Positions 20,648-30,936 of a stretch of DNA of 64,000 nucleotides are shown piece by piece. Numbering within the stretch: the first letter of the stretch is position 1; every line of letters begins with the position of its first letter. The stretch is from Pelobates cultripes (taxonomy: Eukaryota > Chordata > Amphibia > Anura > Pelobatidae). The translations under genes and the position numbers were made by a program. The stretch covers positions 1,646,234 through 1,710,233 of the forward strand of contig OW240921.1 in assembly GCA_933207985.1 (NCBI GenBank). The letters are read 5' to 3'. Under the pieces are notes generated by a model that saw only the letters and a program-made list of their open reading frames with translations, was not told where the DNA came from and ran no database searches.

Positions 20648-20693
20648 GTTCCCCTCTGATGAGCTGTGGGCGAAAAGCGTGCGTCAGGGGCCC
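20648..20693 (+). ncRNA. Hammerhead ribozyme motif of the Penelope element
   Basis: All core parts lie in order. Stem I strand CCCCT (20651-20655) precedes CTGATGA (20656-20662). A short stem II (GC...GC) encloses TGTGG, followed by GAAA (20672-20675), a very short stem III with a two-base loop, the GTC cleavage triplet ending at 20685, and the partner strand AGGGG (20686-20690). The five stem I pairs are perfect. One A-G mismatch sits beside the A-U pair at the base of stem III. Minimal hammerheads are known in Penelope elements. Activity of this copy is uncertain. Confidence 0.75.
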
Positions 20694-21042
20694 TCTGGTG
20701 ATCCTCAGAGACCTTTGTATCAGCTTGTGCCAAGACCTATTAGTATTGCACTGATCTCTGGATCCCGAGTTTGATTCCGGCTATTCCGGTTAATTTTGAC
20801 CGCAATCCTGATTTATTCAGGCATCACTCCCCAGCTCTACAGCAGGAGTCATTATATTTGGTGCAGTTACATTTTCTTCTTGCACCATTTATACACATTC
20901 TAGTGCATCTTTTATGATCAAGAAGCACTGTGAATGTGGCCTCGTTTATGATCAAGAAGCACTGTGAATGTGGTCAGTGATCGTGCAGACATATCTTTGT
21001 CTGTACCTGCTACATATATATTCTATGCTTGTATACCTATGT

Positions 21043-21409
21043 AAACCAAGCATGGGTAACCGATCATAATTATTGCTATGTAGCTAGAATGTCATTTTAG
21101 GGATTCTACACACCATATATATATCTATACCTATTGACCAATTGTCTAGCTACTTTATTGCAAAACCTTTCAGTTTTTGAACACAATATTAGGAGAAGGA
21201 TCCTGAAAACTTTTGAACACGACCTCCTTATTTCGACTTAGATCGCAGAAAAAGACTAAGTGTGAGTCTTTGTTTCCCCGACATTCTATTGATATAGATC
21301 ATTGTTACCATGGTTTTATTTTTTGTGTCATTATAATGACAATTGTTCATTCAGTACCTCTATTATATTAGATCCTTGTACTTTGTATCCACTTTATGTA
21401 TATGTATAG
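21043..21409 (+). repeat. Right inverted terminal repeat of the Penelope element
   Basis: Pairs with 18222-18592. Contains AACCAAGCATGGGTAACCG at its left end and CACTTTATGTATATGTATAG at its right. A 158-bp tail (21410-21567) without a left counterpart separates it from the target duplication. Confidence 0.9.
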
Positions 21410-21581
21410 CCTTTCAACCATTAATTTTAACTATACTATTAAAAGCTATATTTTAACACTTAAGGGCACTCACTCCTTCCTCTTTTCTTCCTCACTACCA
21501 TTGTAGTTCCCCAAGGGTTAACCCCTATATGAGTGTATTCCCTTGCTTCGAGTTCTTTCTTTTTTTTCTCCCACTGTACGG

Positions 21582-21957
21582 TATTCATCTGTACGAAATG
21601 GCAGACACCCAAGGGAGCATTCATTAATTATTTCCTTTGCGGTTTCACACTTATGTTGCAAGTGAGAATGTTCTGATTAATTGGTGTGAACGTTCTAATG
21701 GGGCACTGGGGAGGTCCTCGTTCGGGAAACGAACGAGTCAAGAAACAATCCATAAACGCTTCCTTTGGCCGGCGCTTGTCTGCACAAATGGTGGTCAGCT
21801 GGAGGAGTGCTAATTAATTGGTTCCCTTGTGTTTCTAAGCCATTTTAAATGGGATATCAGGGGTGGTCCCCATTTATGAGGCAAATGAATTCCCTTTAGG
21901 GGAGCGGGCAGAAGACACAAAAAGATGGGGGAATTCATATATTAAAAGACAGACTGG
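21582..21957 (-). repeat. Gypsy LTR fragment, continuation of 18135-18207
   Basis: Continues the LTR interrupted by the Penelope element: TATTCATCTGTACGAAATGG, then the AATTATTTCCTTTGCGGTTT and GATTAATTGGTGTGAACG blocks shared with 13600-13700 and 31660-31760. It then abuts the RT remnant of a Gmr1-like copy at about 21958. Confidence 0.7.
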
Positions 21958-22560
21958 TACAGGCCAAATGGAATGACTAGGGCACAGCTTCAACCGCTAG
22001 GGGGATCTGCCAGTGCCCCTTGCACAAATCTATGGTGGTGAGGTACCGGCCCCTAGCCATCCTAACCAGCAGCTCGTCTATACGGGGCATGAGGTAGGCA
22101 TCGGATACCGTCTTGTCATTGAGCCTCTGGTAGTCTACTCAGAACCTTGTAGCTCCATCTCATTTCAGGACCAGTACTACCGAGGAAGCCCAAAGACTTT
22201 TGGTTAGCTCGATGACCCCTAGTCGGAGCATCTCGTGGATCTCCTGTCTCATACTCTCCCGCACCGCCTCCTGCCGCAGAGGTTGTTGGTCGTGGGTCTG
22301 TACCTGGTGGGTGGCCAGTGGGGTATACCCGGGCAGATTGGAGAATGTTTCCCTCTATGCAGACAGCATCTGCTGTGCTTGTCTGCATTCCTTCTCAGTC
22401 GGTCGGTCCCCTAAGTGAACCTCATCGATGGACCCTGTCTGAGCTCCGTCCTCCAGGAGGTCAGGCAGGGGAAAATCTAAATCTTCCAAGGCTGCAGCAC
22501 ATATGGCTGCTACATCACCGGTCTGCTCCTGGTAGGGCTTCTGCATGTTAACATGTAACA
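21958..22560 (-). pseudogene. Gmr1-like pol: integrase tail linker and N-terminal RT
   Basis: Read on the - strand. The integrase end passes into a linker with MQKPYQEQTGDVAAIC (about 22546 downwards) and LPDLLEDG, then RT motifs: a repeatedly stopped region, a SDAYLMPRIDELL block, and LTTIDLCKGHWQIPL with its Asp near 22030. A stop follows and the RT breaks off at about 21960, before the YXDD motif. This closely parallels 2250-2830 on the + strand. With integrase to its right (upstream on the - strand), it confirms the integrase-before-RT order. The copy is a fragment. Confidence 0.8.
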
Positions 22561-23825
22561 GGCCTCTAACTCCGGGACCCCGAGCAAGGGCCGATCACAT
22601 AGGTAGTGTCACATTTCCATTCCACTACCTGGTATGGACCCTACCAGGCAGCCTGTAGCCTGTGGTGACGGACGGGTTTAAAAACCAAAACCTTCTGACC
22701 AACTTGAAAGCTACGGCTCCTGGCTCCCCCATCATGCCAAGTGCGCTGCCATCTCTGGGCTGCCTGGTGGTTCCCATGTACCAGGTAAGTGAGTTCCTCC
22801 AGTGGGTCCCTAAACTCCAGTACATATGGGACGATGGGGGTCCCTTCCTATTCCCCAGCGCCCTCCCAGTGCCCCCGGACAAGGTCTAGGGGCCCTCTAA
22901 CCCTTCACCCAAACATTAGTTCAAACTGAGAGAATCCTGTGGATTCCTGGGGCAACTCCCGCTAGGCGAACAGGAGATGTGGCAGGAATCTCTCCCAATC
23001 CTTGTGAGCCACTGCAAAGGTACGGAGCATATGCTTCAACGTGCCATTAGTCTGGGCGTGATATTGGGAGCTTAATATAGGTTTAATGCTGCATAACCTC
23101 CACAGTTAATTAGTCATCTCGGCAGTAAACTGGGTGCCCTGATCCGAAAGGATCTCCCGGGGAAAACCCATCCGGGAGAACACCTGCATCATGGCTTCGG
23201 TCAGAGCCACGGCCTAAATGTTTCTCAGGGCGACTCCCTCAGGGTATCAAGTCACGCAGTCCACAATGTTCAGAATATATTTCTTCCCAGAGGGGCTAGG
23301 CTTAGCCAGGGGACCTATGATGTTGACAGCTACTCTGCCGAAGGGGTCCTCAATGATGGGTAGGTTCTGAAGCTTGGCTTTGTGTCGATCGTCCCACTTT
23401 GCACTCTCTGGCAGACATCTCAGGCCTGGCTATACTGCCTCAGATCATTCGAGATGCCTGACCAGAAAAAGCTTTGGGTGAGCCAATGCAGAGTATGTCC
23501 CTTTCCCAAATGCCCTGCCAGGGGAATATCATCAGCTATCTTCTACAGCTCATGCCGATATTTCCTGGGTGCCACCAACTGGTTTGGAGCTGTCCCTGAG
23601 TTCCCTTTCTCCGCTATGTGGTATAGCATCCCTTTGTCCCAAGTGAACTGTTCCACGTCCTTGCCCACCTGACCAGAGGCTGCCCTATCCCTGTGGCGAA
23701 AGTAACCTCGATATGGGCTCTTGGAGGGGCCTGCTGGCCAGCCCCTTACCAAAAGACTGTGGGCCATTAAAAAACGTATGTGGTTTATGTACTTCTGTAC
23801 TCCAGAAAGAGAGACTGACATAAAT
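22561..23825 (-). pseudogene. Gmr1-like integrase with lost catalytic residues
   Basis: The - strand reading starts near 23800, runs through a pre-integrase block (FTWDKGMLYHIAEKG), QLVAPRKYRHEL, a DIPLAGHLG zinc-binding part, the catalytic core and C-terminal VGQKVLVFKP. Compared with 1153-2213, the first catalytic Asp is replaced by Asn (VAVNIIGPL, near 23325). The second Asp survives in LSDQGTQF. The third block has lost the Glu through a short deletion (HAQTNGTLKH, near 23045). Several stops are present. It lies directly upstream of the RT piece, with LTR sequence on the other side, so gag and protease are deleted. Confidence 0.8.
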
Positions 23826-24081
23826 GTGATGGACCGCCTGGCACTCTGACCGAGTGCCTCTGCCAATCGATGCTCCTAGTGCTTACCGAGGGCTCCAAGC
23901 ACTCCACCAGACACCATAAGCACTGCAGATCCCACAAACCGCCACAGCTTGGTTGGGGTCTCGCTGTTTCCTACCCACCCTGGCCTACGACAGAGCTCCA
24001 GGTTCCTGTGGGTGAACCTCTCTTCCTCCAGAGAGTCAAGCAGGAATAGCTCTTACAAGAGCTCAGAGAATCCAAGGGAGT
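23826..24081 (-). repeat. R/U5 end of a gypsy LTR
   Basis: On the - strand, this piece carries the AGAGCTCTTGTAAGAGCTATT-type palindrome, an AGCGAGACCCCAACCAAGC block and the GCACTAGGAGCATCGAT end, also seen in + orientation at about 29220-29400 and 35960-36080. It directly precedes the pre-integrase sequence, so the copy is internally deleted. Confidence 0.65.
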
Positions 24082-24998
24082 TGTAACGGCTACCCCAGTG
24101 GAGAGGGCAGTGGCGTACACATGACCCATGTGGCGCCGGTGCGAAAATTGATCCGTGGGCCCCCCCGCGCTTACTCTGCGCGGGTCGGGCCGCAACACAT
24201 GGCGGCGGGCACCTGGTCGCAGGGGTTGCAGGGCTGCGACCCCGCGACCGCGGTATGCACACACACTTAAAGGACCACTACAGACACCCAGATCACATCA
24301 GCTCAATGAAGTGGTCTGGTGCCAGGTCCCTCTAGTTTTAACCCTGCAGCTGAAAATATAGCAGTTTCAGAGAAACGGCTATGTTTCACTGAGGGTTAAT
24401 CCAGCCTCTGGTGGCTGTCTCATTGACAGCTGCTAGAGGAGCTTCCGCGATTCTCACTGTGAAAATCACAGTGAGTAGACACTGAACGTCCATAGGAAAG
24501 CATTGAGTAATGCTTTCCTATGGGCGGTATAAATGTGTGCGCGCCTCTTGCCGCGCATGTGCATTCGGAGCTGAGAGGCGGACACTGTGGAGTCCGACTC
24601 TGGAGAAAGGTAAATGCTGAAGACACACACACACACTCTCACGAACAGACGCATACACACTAGCTAACAGACACACACATTTACTGACAGAGACACACTC
24701 AGCGACAGACATACATACACACTCACTTACAAAACATACACTTTCACTGACAAACACACACTCACTAACAAACATCAAACACACTCAGTAACAGACACAC
24801 ACAGTAACACACTCACTAGCAGACACACACCCAATAACAGACACACTCACTGACACACACACTAACACACGCACTAACACAAACAAACACTAACACACAC
24901 ACTAACACACACACACTAACACACACAGACTAACACACACACACTAACACACACATACACTAACACACACACACACACTAACACACACACACACACAC

Positions 24999-25033
<35 letters not shown>

Positions 25034-26660
25034 CACACACACACACACTACACACACATACACTACACACACACACACACTAACACACACACTAACACAC
25101 ACACACACACACACACACTAACACACACACACACACACACATACACACACACACACACTAACACACAACACACACACACTAACACACAAACACACACACA
25201 CATTTTTTTTTTAATTTAATCCCCCCAGCCTCCTTACCTTTTGGAGTGCTGGGGGGATTCCCTGGGGTCCAGTGGTGCTGCTGGGCTCCTGGACGGCAGG
25301 TCACTGGGTGGGCGGGCTGTCTGGGCGGCCGGTGCGTGAGGGAGCACTTTCCCCTGTGTGCTTCCTCTTCAGCTCCCTCGCGCGCCGCGTAGGGATGCCG
25401 GCGCCGGAAGATGACGTCATCTTCCGGCTCTGGCATCAGTGCGGTGCGCGAGGGAGCTGAAGAGGAAGCACACAGGGGAAAGTGCTCCCTCGCACACCGG
25501 CCGCCCAGACAGCCCGCCCGCTGGGGTCAGCAGGGCCAGCCTCGGGGGGGCCTGAGGTGGCCGCCTCCTGGGCCCCCCAGGAGAAGAGGCTGGCCCTGTG
25601 GGTACATACCGGGTCCCAGGGGCGGCCGGGCCCCCTGGTGGGCCGGGCTCGGTCGCAGCCGCGACCCCTGCGACCCTGGTATGTACGCCACTGGGAGAGG
25701 GGGTATCAGCCATTGGAGATGTCCTTTTTCCCGGCAAGACGCTGTGCAGTAATGGAGTAGCCTTCTTTCTATCAGCTGGATCCAAGTAGAGAGAGAGAGA
25801 GGTATAGCTCTTAAAAGAGCTAATGATTAGCTGAGCAGGTTCCCTTTCAATAAAGACAAAGCTACGTTTTGAAGGGTAAAGTAGAACTGAGGTTTAATGA
25901 CAGGTACACACACAAACAATTAGACGTTAACCAATCAGACAATGGTTACAACCCACAGATTCCCTCCCCTCTGCTTGGGAGATAATTGAGTTTCTTACTG
26001 TATCTACTCAATTATCTCCAGCTAAAACTTATACTTTTTATGCATTTTACATACAGGAATAAAACTTATATTTTTATGAACAACACAACTTGGGGAAAAA
26101 CATATTCAAAATTCGTACAAATCCGTTCAGGGGTTCCAGAAATATTTAAAAGTCTCTTTGGACCTACCGCATGCCTGTTTGCATGCCCAAAACAGTTCCA
26201 CAGATTCTGGCTGTCGGTCTATTTCTGCCCTGAAAAGTCCCATCCAAAGGCAGCGTTCGAATCATCGAACGCACTTCGATTTCTGTCAAAATGTCGAAGT
26301 GAAACCGGGGTTAAGTTTCAGCGGTGTTCGTTTGTCTAATGGAGGTCTATTTTACACCAAAATGACAAAGTCCCGTTCAAATGTGCGTTCGAATCTTCGA
26401 ATGGGACTTAGTCTCCAGCCGCAGTGTCGAAGGGTAGGGGAAGGTACAGGTCAGCGATGTTCATTCAAATGTGTGGCCGATTTCTGTTCCAGGGATTTGA
26501 CGGCACACACCGCTCACCACATTCGACTGGATTAAAATGGCCGCCGCCACGTGTTCGATTGTCTAATGGCGGCCACTTTGATTTACTTCAGCACTTCGGC
26601 TGTATCCGAAGTGCCAAATCAAACGTACCAATCCTTTGTACAAAACAGTTAAAGGGCCAG
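24082..26660 (-). repeat. Gypsy LTR interrupted by a hAT element
   Basis: Starts TGTAACGGC at 24082, is split at 24108-25693 by a hAT element, and continues from 25702. It includes a TCCCTCCCCTCTGCTTGGGAG block (also at 48895), an ATCCGTTCAGGGGTTCC block (U3 side) and a GCCGCCGCCACGTGTTCG block near 26541. The right boundary is approximate, as another LTR of the same family follows without a clear border. Non-coding apart from short random frames. Confidence 0.55.
24108..25693 (-). mobile_element. Complete non-autonomous hAT-type element, inverted copy
   Basis: The termini CAGTGGCGTAC and GTACGCCACTG are flanked by identical 8-bp duplications GGAGAGGG at 24100-24107 and 25694-25701. It is the same family as 6581-8190, in opposite orientation, with a matching order of parts: mixed 3' half, (AC)n core at about 24620-25200, poly-T, GC-rich inverted repeat. 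It carries about 20-25 extra GC-rich bases near 25550 relative to the first copy. No transposase is present. It is inserted in an older gypsy LTR. Confidence 0.9.
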
Positions 26661-27560
26661 ACATAGTCTTTGTTCTTAGGTACAGACAACGTGGATGATG
26701 GCAAAAACAAACAAAAGGGAGAGGTTCCCAGGCAACATGGTAGGGGGTTGTTATAGGAGTATAGTGATTATAGCAATCCCTTGTAGTGATATAGCAGTTT
26801 CCCCCAATAAGAGACAAGACTCTAGATTGAGGGTGAAGTAAGTCTGAAGTTTAATGGAGGCACACTACCTTTTATGCAATCCCAACAAGGGTAACGCCCA
26901 GGTTGACCTTGTTGGGCACAGGGACACAAAGGGAATAAACCAATAAGAACAGTAATTAACTATACGGCACTCCCATAACACACATACAATCCCTCCCCTC
27001 TGCCTGTGATATAATTAAGACAGATAATGCATTAACTGAATTATCCCCAGACAGAAAAAAACTAATTTTTACAAAGTCCAATAAATATCCCAAAATACAA
27101 CATATCCCCACCCAGATCAGAGCACGGGTTCAGGAAATCCCTGGAGGTCTCTTTTTGACTGACCGCACGCATGGTTTCATGCCCAAAACAGTTCCAGAGA
27201 ATCAGAGTCAATAGTCTTATCCTGGTGCTTGTTCCCTTCATCTAGACGAATGATCTCACCGAGCAGTGCCCTTTTAAACTGAATAGAAATGAACGATGAT
27301 GGAAGTCCAGCGTGTTCGGGAGTTTCTGTATCTGATTTCAGTTCCATGAGATTCATGCCCAAACACCGCTGCCTGCGTTCATGCGAACAAGATGGCCGCC
27401 ACCTCGTGGTTTTTCACAGGAATTGTGTCCACCCATACGAACAATTAGAACACTGCGTTGAGAAATGTTCCAAGTTGTTAATAGGTGTTAACAAGCTCCA
27501 GGGTGGTCTCTGTGCGGTTGTTCAGTAAATGAACCATATAGTCCCAATTGCACAAACAGA
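26661..27560 (-). repeat. Second gypsy LTR copy in reverse orientation
   Basis: Repeats the layout of the preceding LTR: CAGTTTCCCCCAATAAGAGA, GAAGTTTAATGG (poly(A) signal region on the - strand), CCAACAAGGGTAACGCCC, ACAATCCCTCCCCTCTGCCT, then the U3 part with CAGATCAGAGCACGGGTTCAGG and AACAAGATGGCCGCCACC (27386 on). Borders are approximate. Tandem LTRs of one family may reflect recombined or nested copies. Confidence 0.5.
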
Positions 27561-27612
27561 GCCTGTTTGAAGTATATTAGCCAGTTCTATTGCAGGGGCC
27601 ATAGTCACAGGG

Positions 27613-27985
27613 CAGGGACATATTAGCCGCGAGGCAAACAAGGCATTTGCCTTGGGCGGAATTTTTTTTTTTCCGGCTAACAGACATGCTGGGCGCTGGC
27701 TGATGGTCGGGCGGGCGGCTGGCGAGGGAGCACTTCCTCTGAGCGGTCTGCTAAGCTCCCTCGCACGCTGCAGAGTGAGGCTGGGGGCCGGAATATGACG
27801 AAATGCTCAGAGGAAATGCTCCCTTGCCAGCCGCCCGCCCAGCAGCCAGCCCATCAGCCCGACTGGCAGCCACTGGACCCCCAGGGAGAAAAAGAAACCC
27901 CAAAGGTAAGGAGGCTGGGGGGGGGGTTAAATAAAAAAAAAAAAGTGTTAATGTGAGTGATTGTGTGTGTGTGTGTGTGTGTCTG

Positions 27986-28069
<84 letters not shown>

Positions 28070-28661
28070 ACTGTGTGTGTGTGTGTGTGTGTCTGATCTG
28101 TTTGTGTGTGTGTGTTGTGTCTGACTGTGTGTGTGTGTGTGTGTGTGTGTGTTTGTGTTTGACTGTGTGTGTGTTTGTGTGTTTGACTGTGTTGTGTGTG
28201 TGACTGTGTGTGTGTGTCTGACTGTGTGTGTGTTTGTGTCTGACTGTGTGTGTGTGTTTGTGTGTGACTGTGTGTGTGACTGTGTGTGTGTGTGCTTGTG
28301 TCTGACTGTGTGTGTGTGTGTGTGCTGTGTCTGACTGTGTGTGTCTGACTGTGTGTGTGTGTGTGTGTGTTTGTGTCTGACTGTGTGTGTGTCTGACTGT
28401 GTGTTTGTGTCTGACTGTGTGTGTGTGTGTGTCTGACTGTGTGTCTGACTGTGTGTGTGTGTGTTTGTGTCTGACTGTGTGTGTCTGTCTGTGTGTGTGT
28501 CTGACTGTGTCTGTGTGTGTGTCTGACTGTGTGTGTGTGTCTGACTGTTTGTGTGTGTCTGACTGTTTGTGTGTGTGTGTGTATTTAGAAGGTGGGGCGG
28601 GGGGGAAGGGTGCCTTAGTTTTGTCCTGCCTCGGGCAGCACAAAACCAGGATACACCACTG
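27613..28661. mobile_element. hAT-type non-autonomous element with TG core, second family
   Basis: Flanked by identical 8-bp duplications TCACAGGG at 27605-27612 and 28662-28669. The left end is CAGGGACATATTAG and the right end is ATACACCACTG (CAGTGGTGTAT on the other strand), so the terminal repeats are imperfect. Inside are a GC-rich part with GAGGGAGCACTTCC-like sequence, the CCCCAAAGGTAAGGAGGCTG block, poly-A, and a long TGTGTCTGAC-type tract (about 27947-28590). No transposase frame is present. The termini differ from the 6581 family although the inner block is shared. Confidence 0.85.
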
Positions 28662-28669
28662 TCACAGGG

Positions 28670-29470
28670 TAAAAGGCTGGCAAGTAGTTCCCTCCAAAAA
28701 CCAGTGGCGAGGTCACTTTCGCCACCCTGGAACTGTTTTCAGTATAGGACCATGTGCACAGTCGGTCAAAACTCTGACTTCCATGAAAATCCTGAACCCC
28801 TGATCTGATCTGGGTAATTTTTGGATATGTTGGTTTCCCAGATAACGGCTCTCAGGGGATGTGACTTTTGTGGGGTTTCCATGTGTTTTTGGAAAATGTA
28901 TGTTTTCTATACCTGGAGATAATTGAGGCTAGTAGAGTCCCTAACTCAATTATCTCCCAGGCATAGAGGAGGAATTATTTTGTTTTATGTGGGAGTGTCC
29001 TGGACCTGAGAGCCTATGTGATTGTGTATGTTTTTATTGTAGTCTACTCTCAGATCCAGGGTGGAGTGCCCCTTTCATGGGGACCTGCATATATATTGTG
29101 GCTGCCAATAAACGAGTTCCTATTCACCCTCAACATAGATCCTCGTCTCATGTGTGGAGGGGACAGCTATATTCACTCTGGGGATTGCTATAATCACTAT
29201 ACTCTCTTGGATTACAACACTTGCTCTTGTAAGAGCATACTGCTGGACTAGGAGAGGTCTACGCACTGGAAGCTGGATCCTGGTCCATGGAGGGTGGAGG
29301 ACAGTGAGACTCCAACCAAGCTGTAATGCTGGAAGTGGGGACTACAGTGCTCATGGTGTCTGGTGGAGTGTTTAGGAGTACTCGGTGTTGCAACGAAGCA
29401 TTGTCAGCGGAGGCACCCAGTCTGTCACAATCCCTATATTGCTGAAGGGTAGGGTCTGATGCTACTTCCC
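28670..29470 (+). repeat. Gypsy LTR, forward orientation
   Basis: Contains U3-type text (CTGATCTGATCTGGGTAATT near 28801, reverse of the CACCCAGATCGG block elsewhere), an AATTGAGG...CAATTATCTCCC inverted pair, AATAAA at about 29107, and the R/U5 block with CTCTTGTAAGAGCA and CTCCAACCAAGCTG. It continues the sequence left of the hAT element at 27605, so that element is inserted in this LTR. The end is approximate. Confidence 0.6.
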
Positions 29471-29598
29471 TCCCGAACTTGGCAGGGGTGTCCTAAGGTA
29501 AAGGGCCCGGGGCAAGGCGGGGGGCACAGGGGGTCTGCTTACAGGGGCGACTAAGTGAAACTGGGGTATGGGGACGGGTATGTGTGCCTACCTGAGCC

Positions 29599-30936
29599 TC
29601 AGAGTGTGAACCATGCCAGGTGGTGCGGGCTTGCTGACTGGTCATCACCGGGTAGATTTCTTCCGGAGCCTGGAGTGGTACATAGGTTGAGGTAAGGTGG
29701 CTCGTTCATGAGCCTGACTTCCACTCTCTGGGCTGCAGCACCCCAGTCGAGGTGAACTTGGGCAGTGGGTAGGGGGTGGATGGCTCCCCCTGCTACCCAA
29801 ACGGCGATTATTCCCCTTGTCTTTTCCTCCTCTGTGATGAGGTGGGGTCGAACTAGAGTTATGGTGCGTCTGGTGGCTCTGGTGGCCCCAGTTGGTCCCC
29901 ACTGCGGTGGTGCCAGATCCAGGGAACCTTGGAGCTGGGTTGTTGCAGCAGGGTGGGGCTGTAGAGGGGTCGGATGGGGAGCCGATAGCTGTGAGAGGTA
30001 GCGGGGCGTTGGGGTCATTGAGTATCGGCATACTCATCGGCCTGCAGGGCTGCCTCGGTTCGTGTATTGGGCTGCCTATCTCTCATCCATTCCTGCACCT
30101 CGGTAGGTAGCCCATTATTAAAGTGTTCCAGCACAAACAGCTCTTCAGGCGACTTTGCCTGTTGCAAATCCATCCAGTTCTTGGTTGCTTGGGTGATGCT
30201 CCAGGCCCACTCAGCATGGGAGTCCTTCTCCCCTTTTTTCATCTCCCTGAACTTTCTGCGGTATGTTTCTGGGGTTATAGCATATCTGGCTAGCAGGACC
30301 TGTTTGACAAAGTCGTACTTCTGGAGCTTGTCTGCGGGCAAAGCCCAGTAGACATTTGCTGCCTTTCCTGCTAGATTTCTGGCTAAGATGGTGACCCAAT
30401 CTGCGGGGACGACTTCTTGTAGGAGGCACTGGCGTTCGAAGTCGTGTAAAAAGTCATCAATGTCCTTCTCTGCCTCCTTGAAATCCTTAAATGATGTTGA
30501 AGGGCAATTTATGTTTTCTTGCAGGGGCTACTGGACTCCCCAGGGACCTCTCTCCCGCCCGTTGTTAGTCTTGTTGTATGGGGTTCGCCCCATTCTTCTG
30601 AGCCAGGACATAAGCTTGTTCCTCGGAGAGGATCTTGGTCATGATTTCTTCCGAGGGAGTTTCTTTGTAGAGTGCCAGGCGCCAGGCCACTTCTTTGTGA
30701 AGGGCATCCATATTACCCTCTGGTTGTGTCACAGCTGCCTCACTGCTTAGCTAATCGTCCTCCATGAGGGCAGCAATCAGATCTGCCTTGGTATGACTGA
30801 AGGCCAATTGCCCTCTGGCCTCCAGCAACTCTTGTAGTGTTTGCCTCTTTAGAGTCGTGTAGTCCATAGGTCTGTTCAGCTCACGAACGTTGGTCCCCTT
30901 TGGCTGGGAAGTGCTATCCAGCCGCTTGCCACCAGT
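29599..30936 (-). pseudogene. gag: Gmr1-like gag region with SCAN-like domain
   Basis: Read on the - strand from the LTR edge. It opens with a primer-binding-like stretch, an N-terminal gag piece (MDYTTLKRQTLQELLEARG, ending IAALMEDD near 30755) and a broken middle. The SCAN-like segment follows (30341 to 30015): a KFREMKKGEKDSHAEWAW block, ELFVLEHFNNGLPTEVQEW, and EAALQADEYA. A proline-rich and serine-rich tail continues to about 29600, without a clear zinc knuckle. The pattern LE-F---LP-E-Q-W-R is that of SCAN domains. Frames change at least three times. This copy preserves the part of gag that the copy at 63-682 has lost. Confidence 0.75.
30925..30936 (-). promoter_or_regulatory. Candidate primer binding site
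   Basis: On the - strand, directly after the LTR end (CCGCTACA), the sequence reads ACTGGTGGCAAG, with TGG two bases from the LTR as expected for a tRNA primer binding site. The matching tRNA is not assigned. Confidence 0.4.

Larger units (their letters stand above)
18222..21567 (+). mobile_element. Penelope-like element, 5'-truncated, with inverted terminal repeats
   Basis: Flanked by identical 14-bp duplications CTCCCACTGTACGG at 18208-18221 and 21568-21581, which define a 3346-bp insertion into a gypsy LTR. Inside are an inverted copy of the 3' region (18222-18592), a truncated RT/GIY-YIG frame (18580-19635), an AT-rich 3' region with a hammerhead motif (20651-20690), and the matching right repeat (21043-21409) plus a 158-bp tail. 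Penelope elements are retroelements that combine a telomerase-like RT with a GIY-YIG endonuclease. They often carry inverted or tandem terminal copies and 5' truncations. This copy fits that pattern closely. Confidence 0.88.

Noticed and set aside
27948..28643. Histidine/threonine-rich and Cys/Val-rich frames over TG tracts (also 7442-7681, 24466-24784, 39276-39934)
   Set aside because: Products of dinucleotide repeats inside non-autonomous hAT elements.
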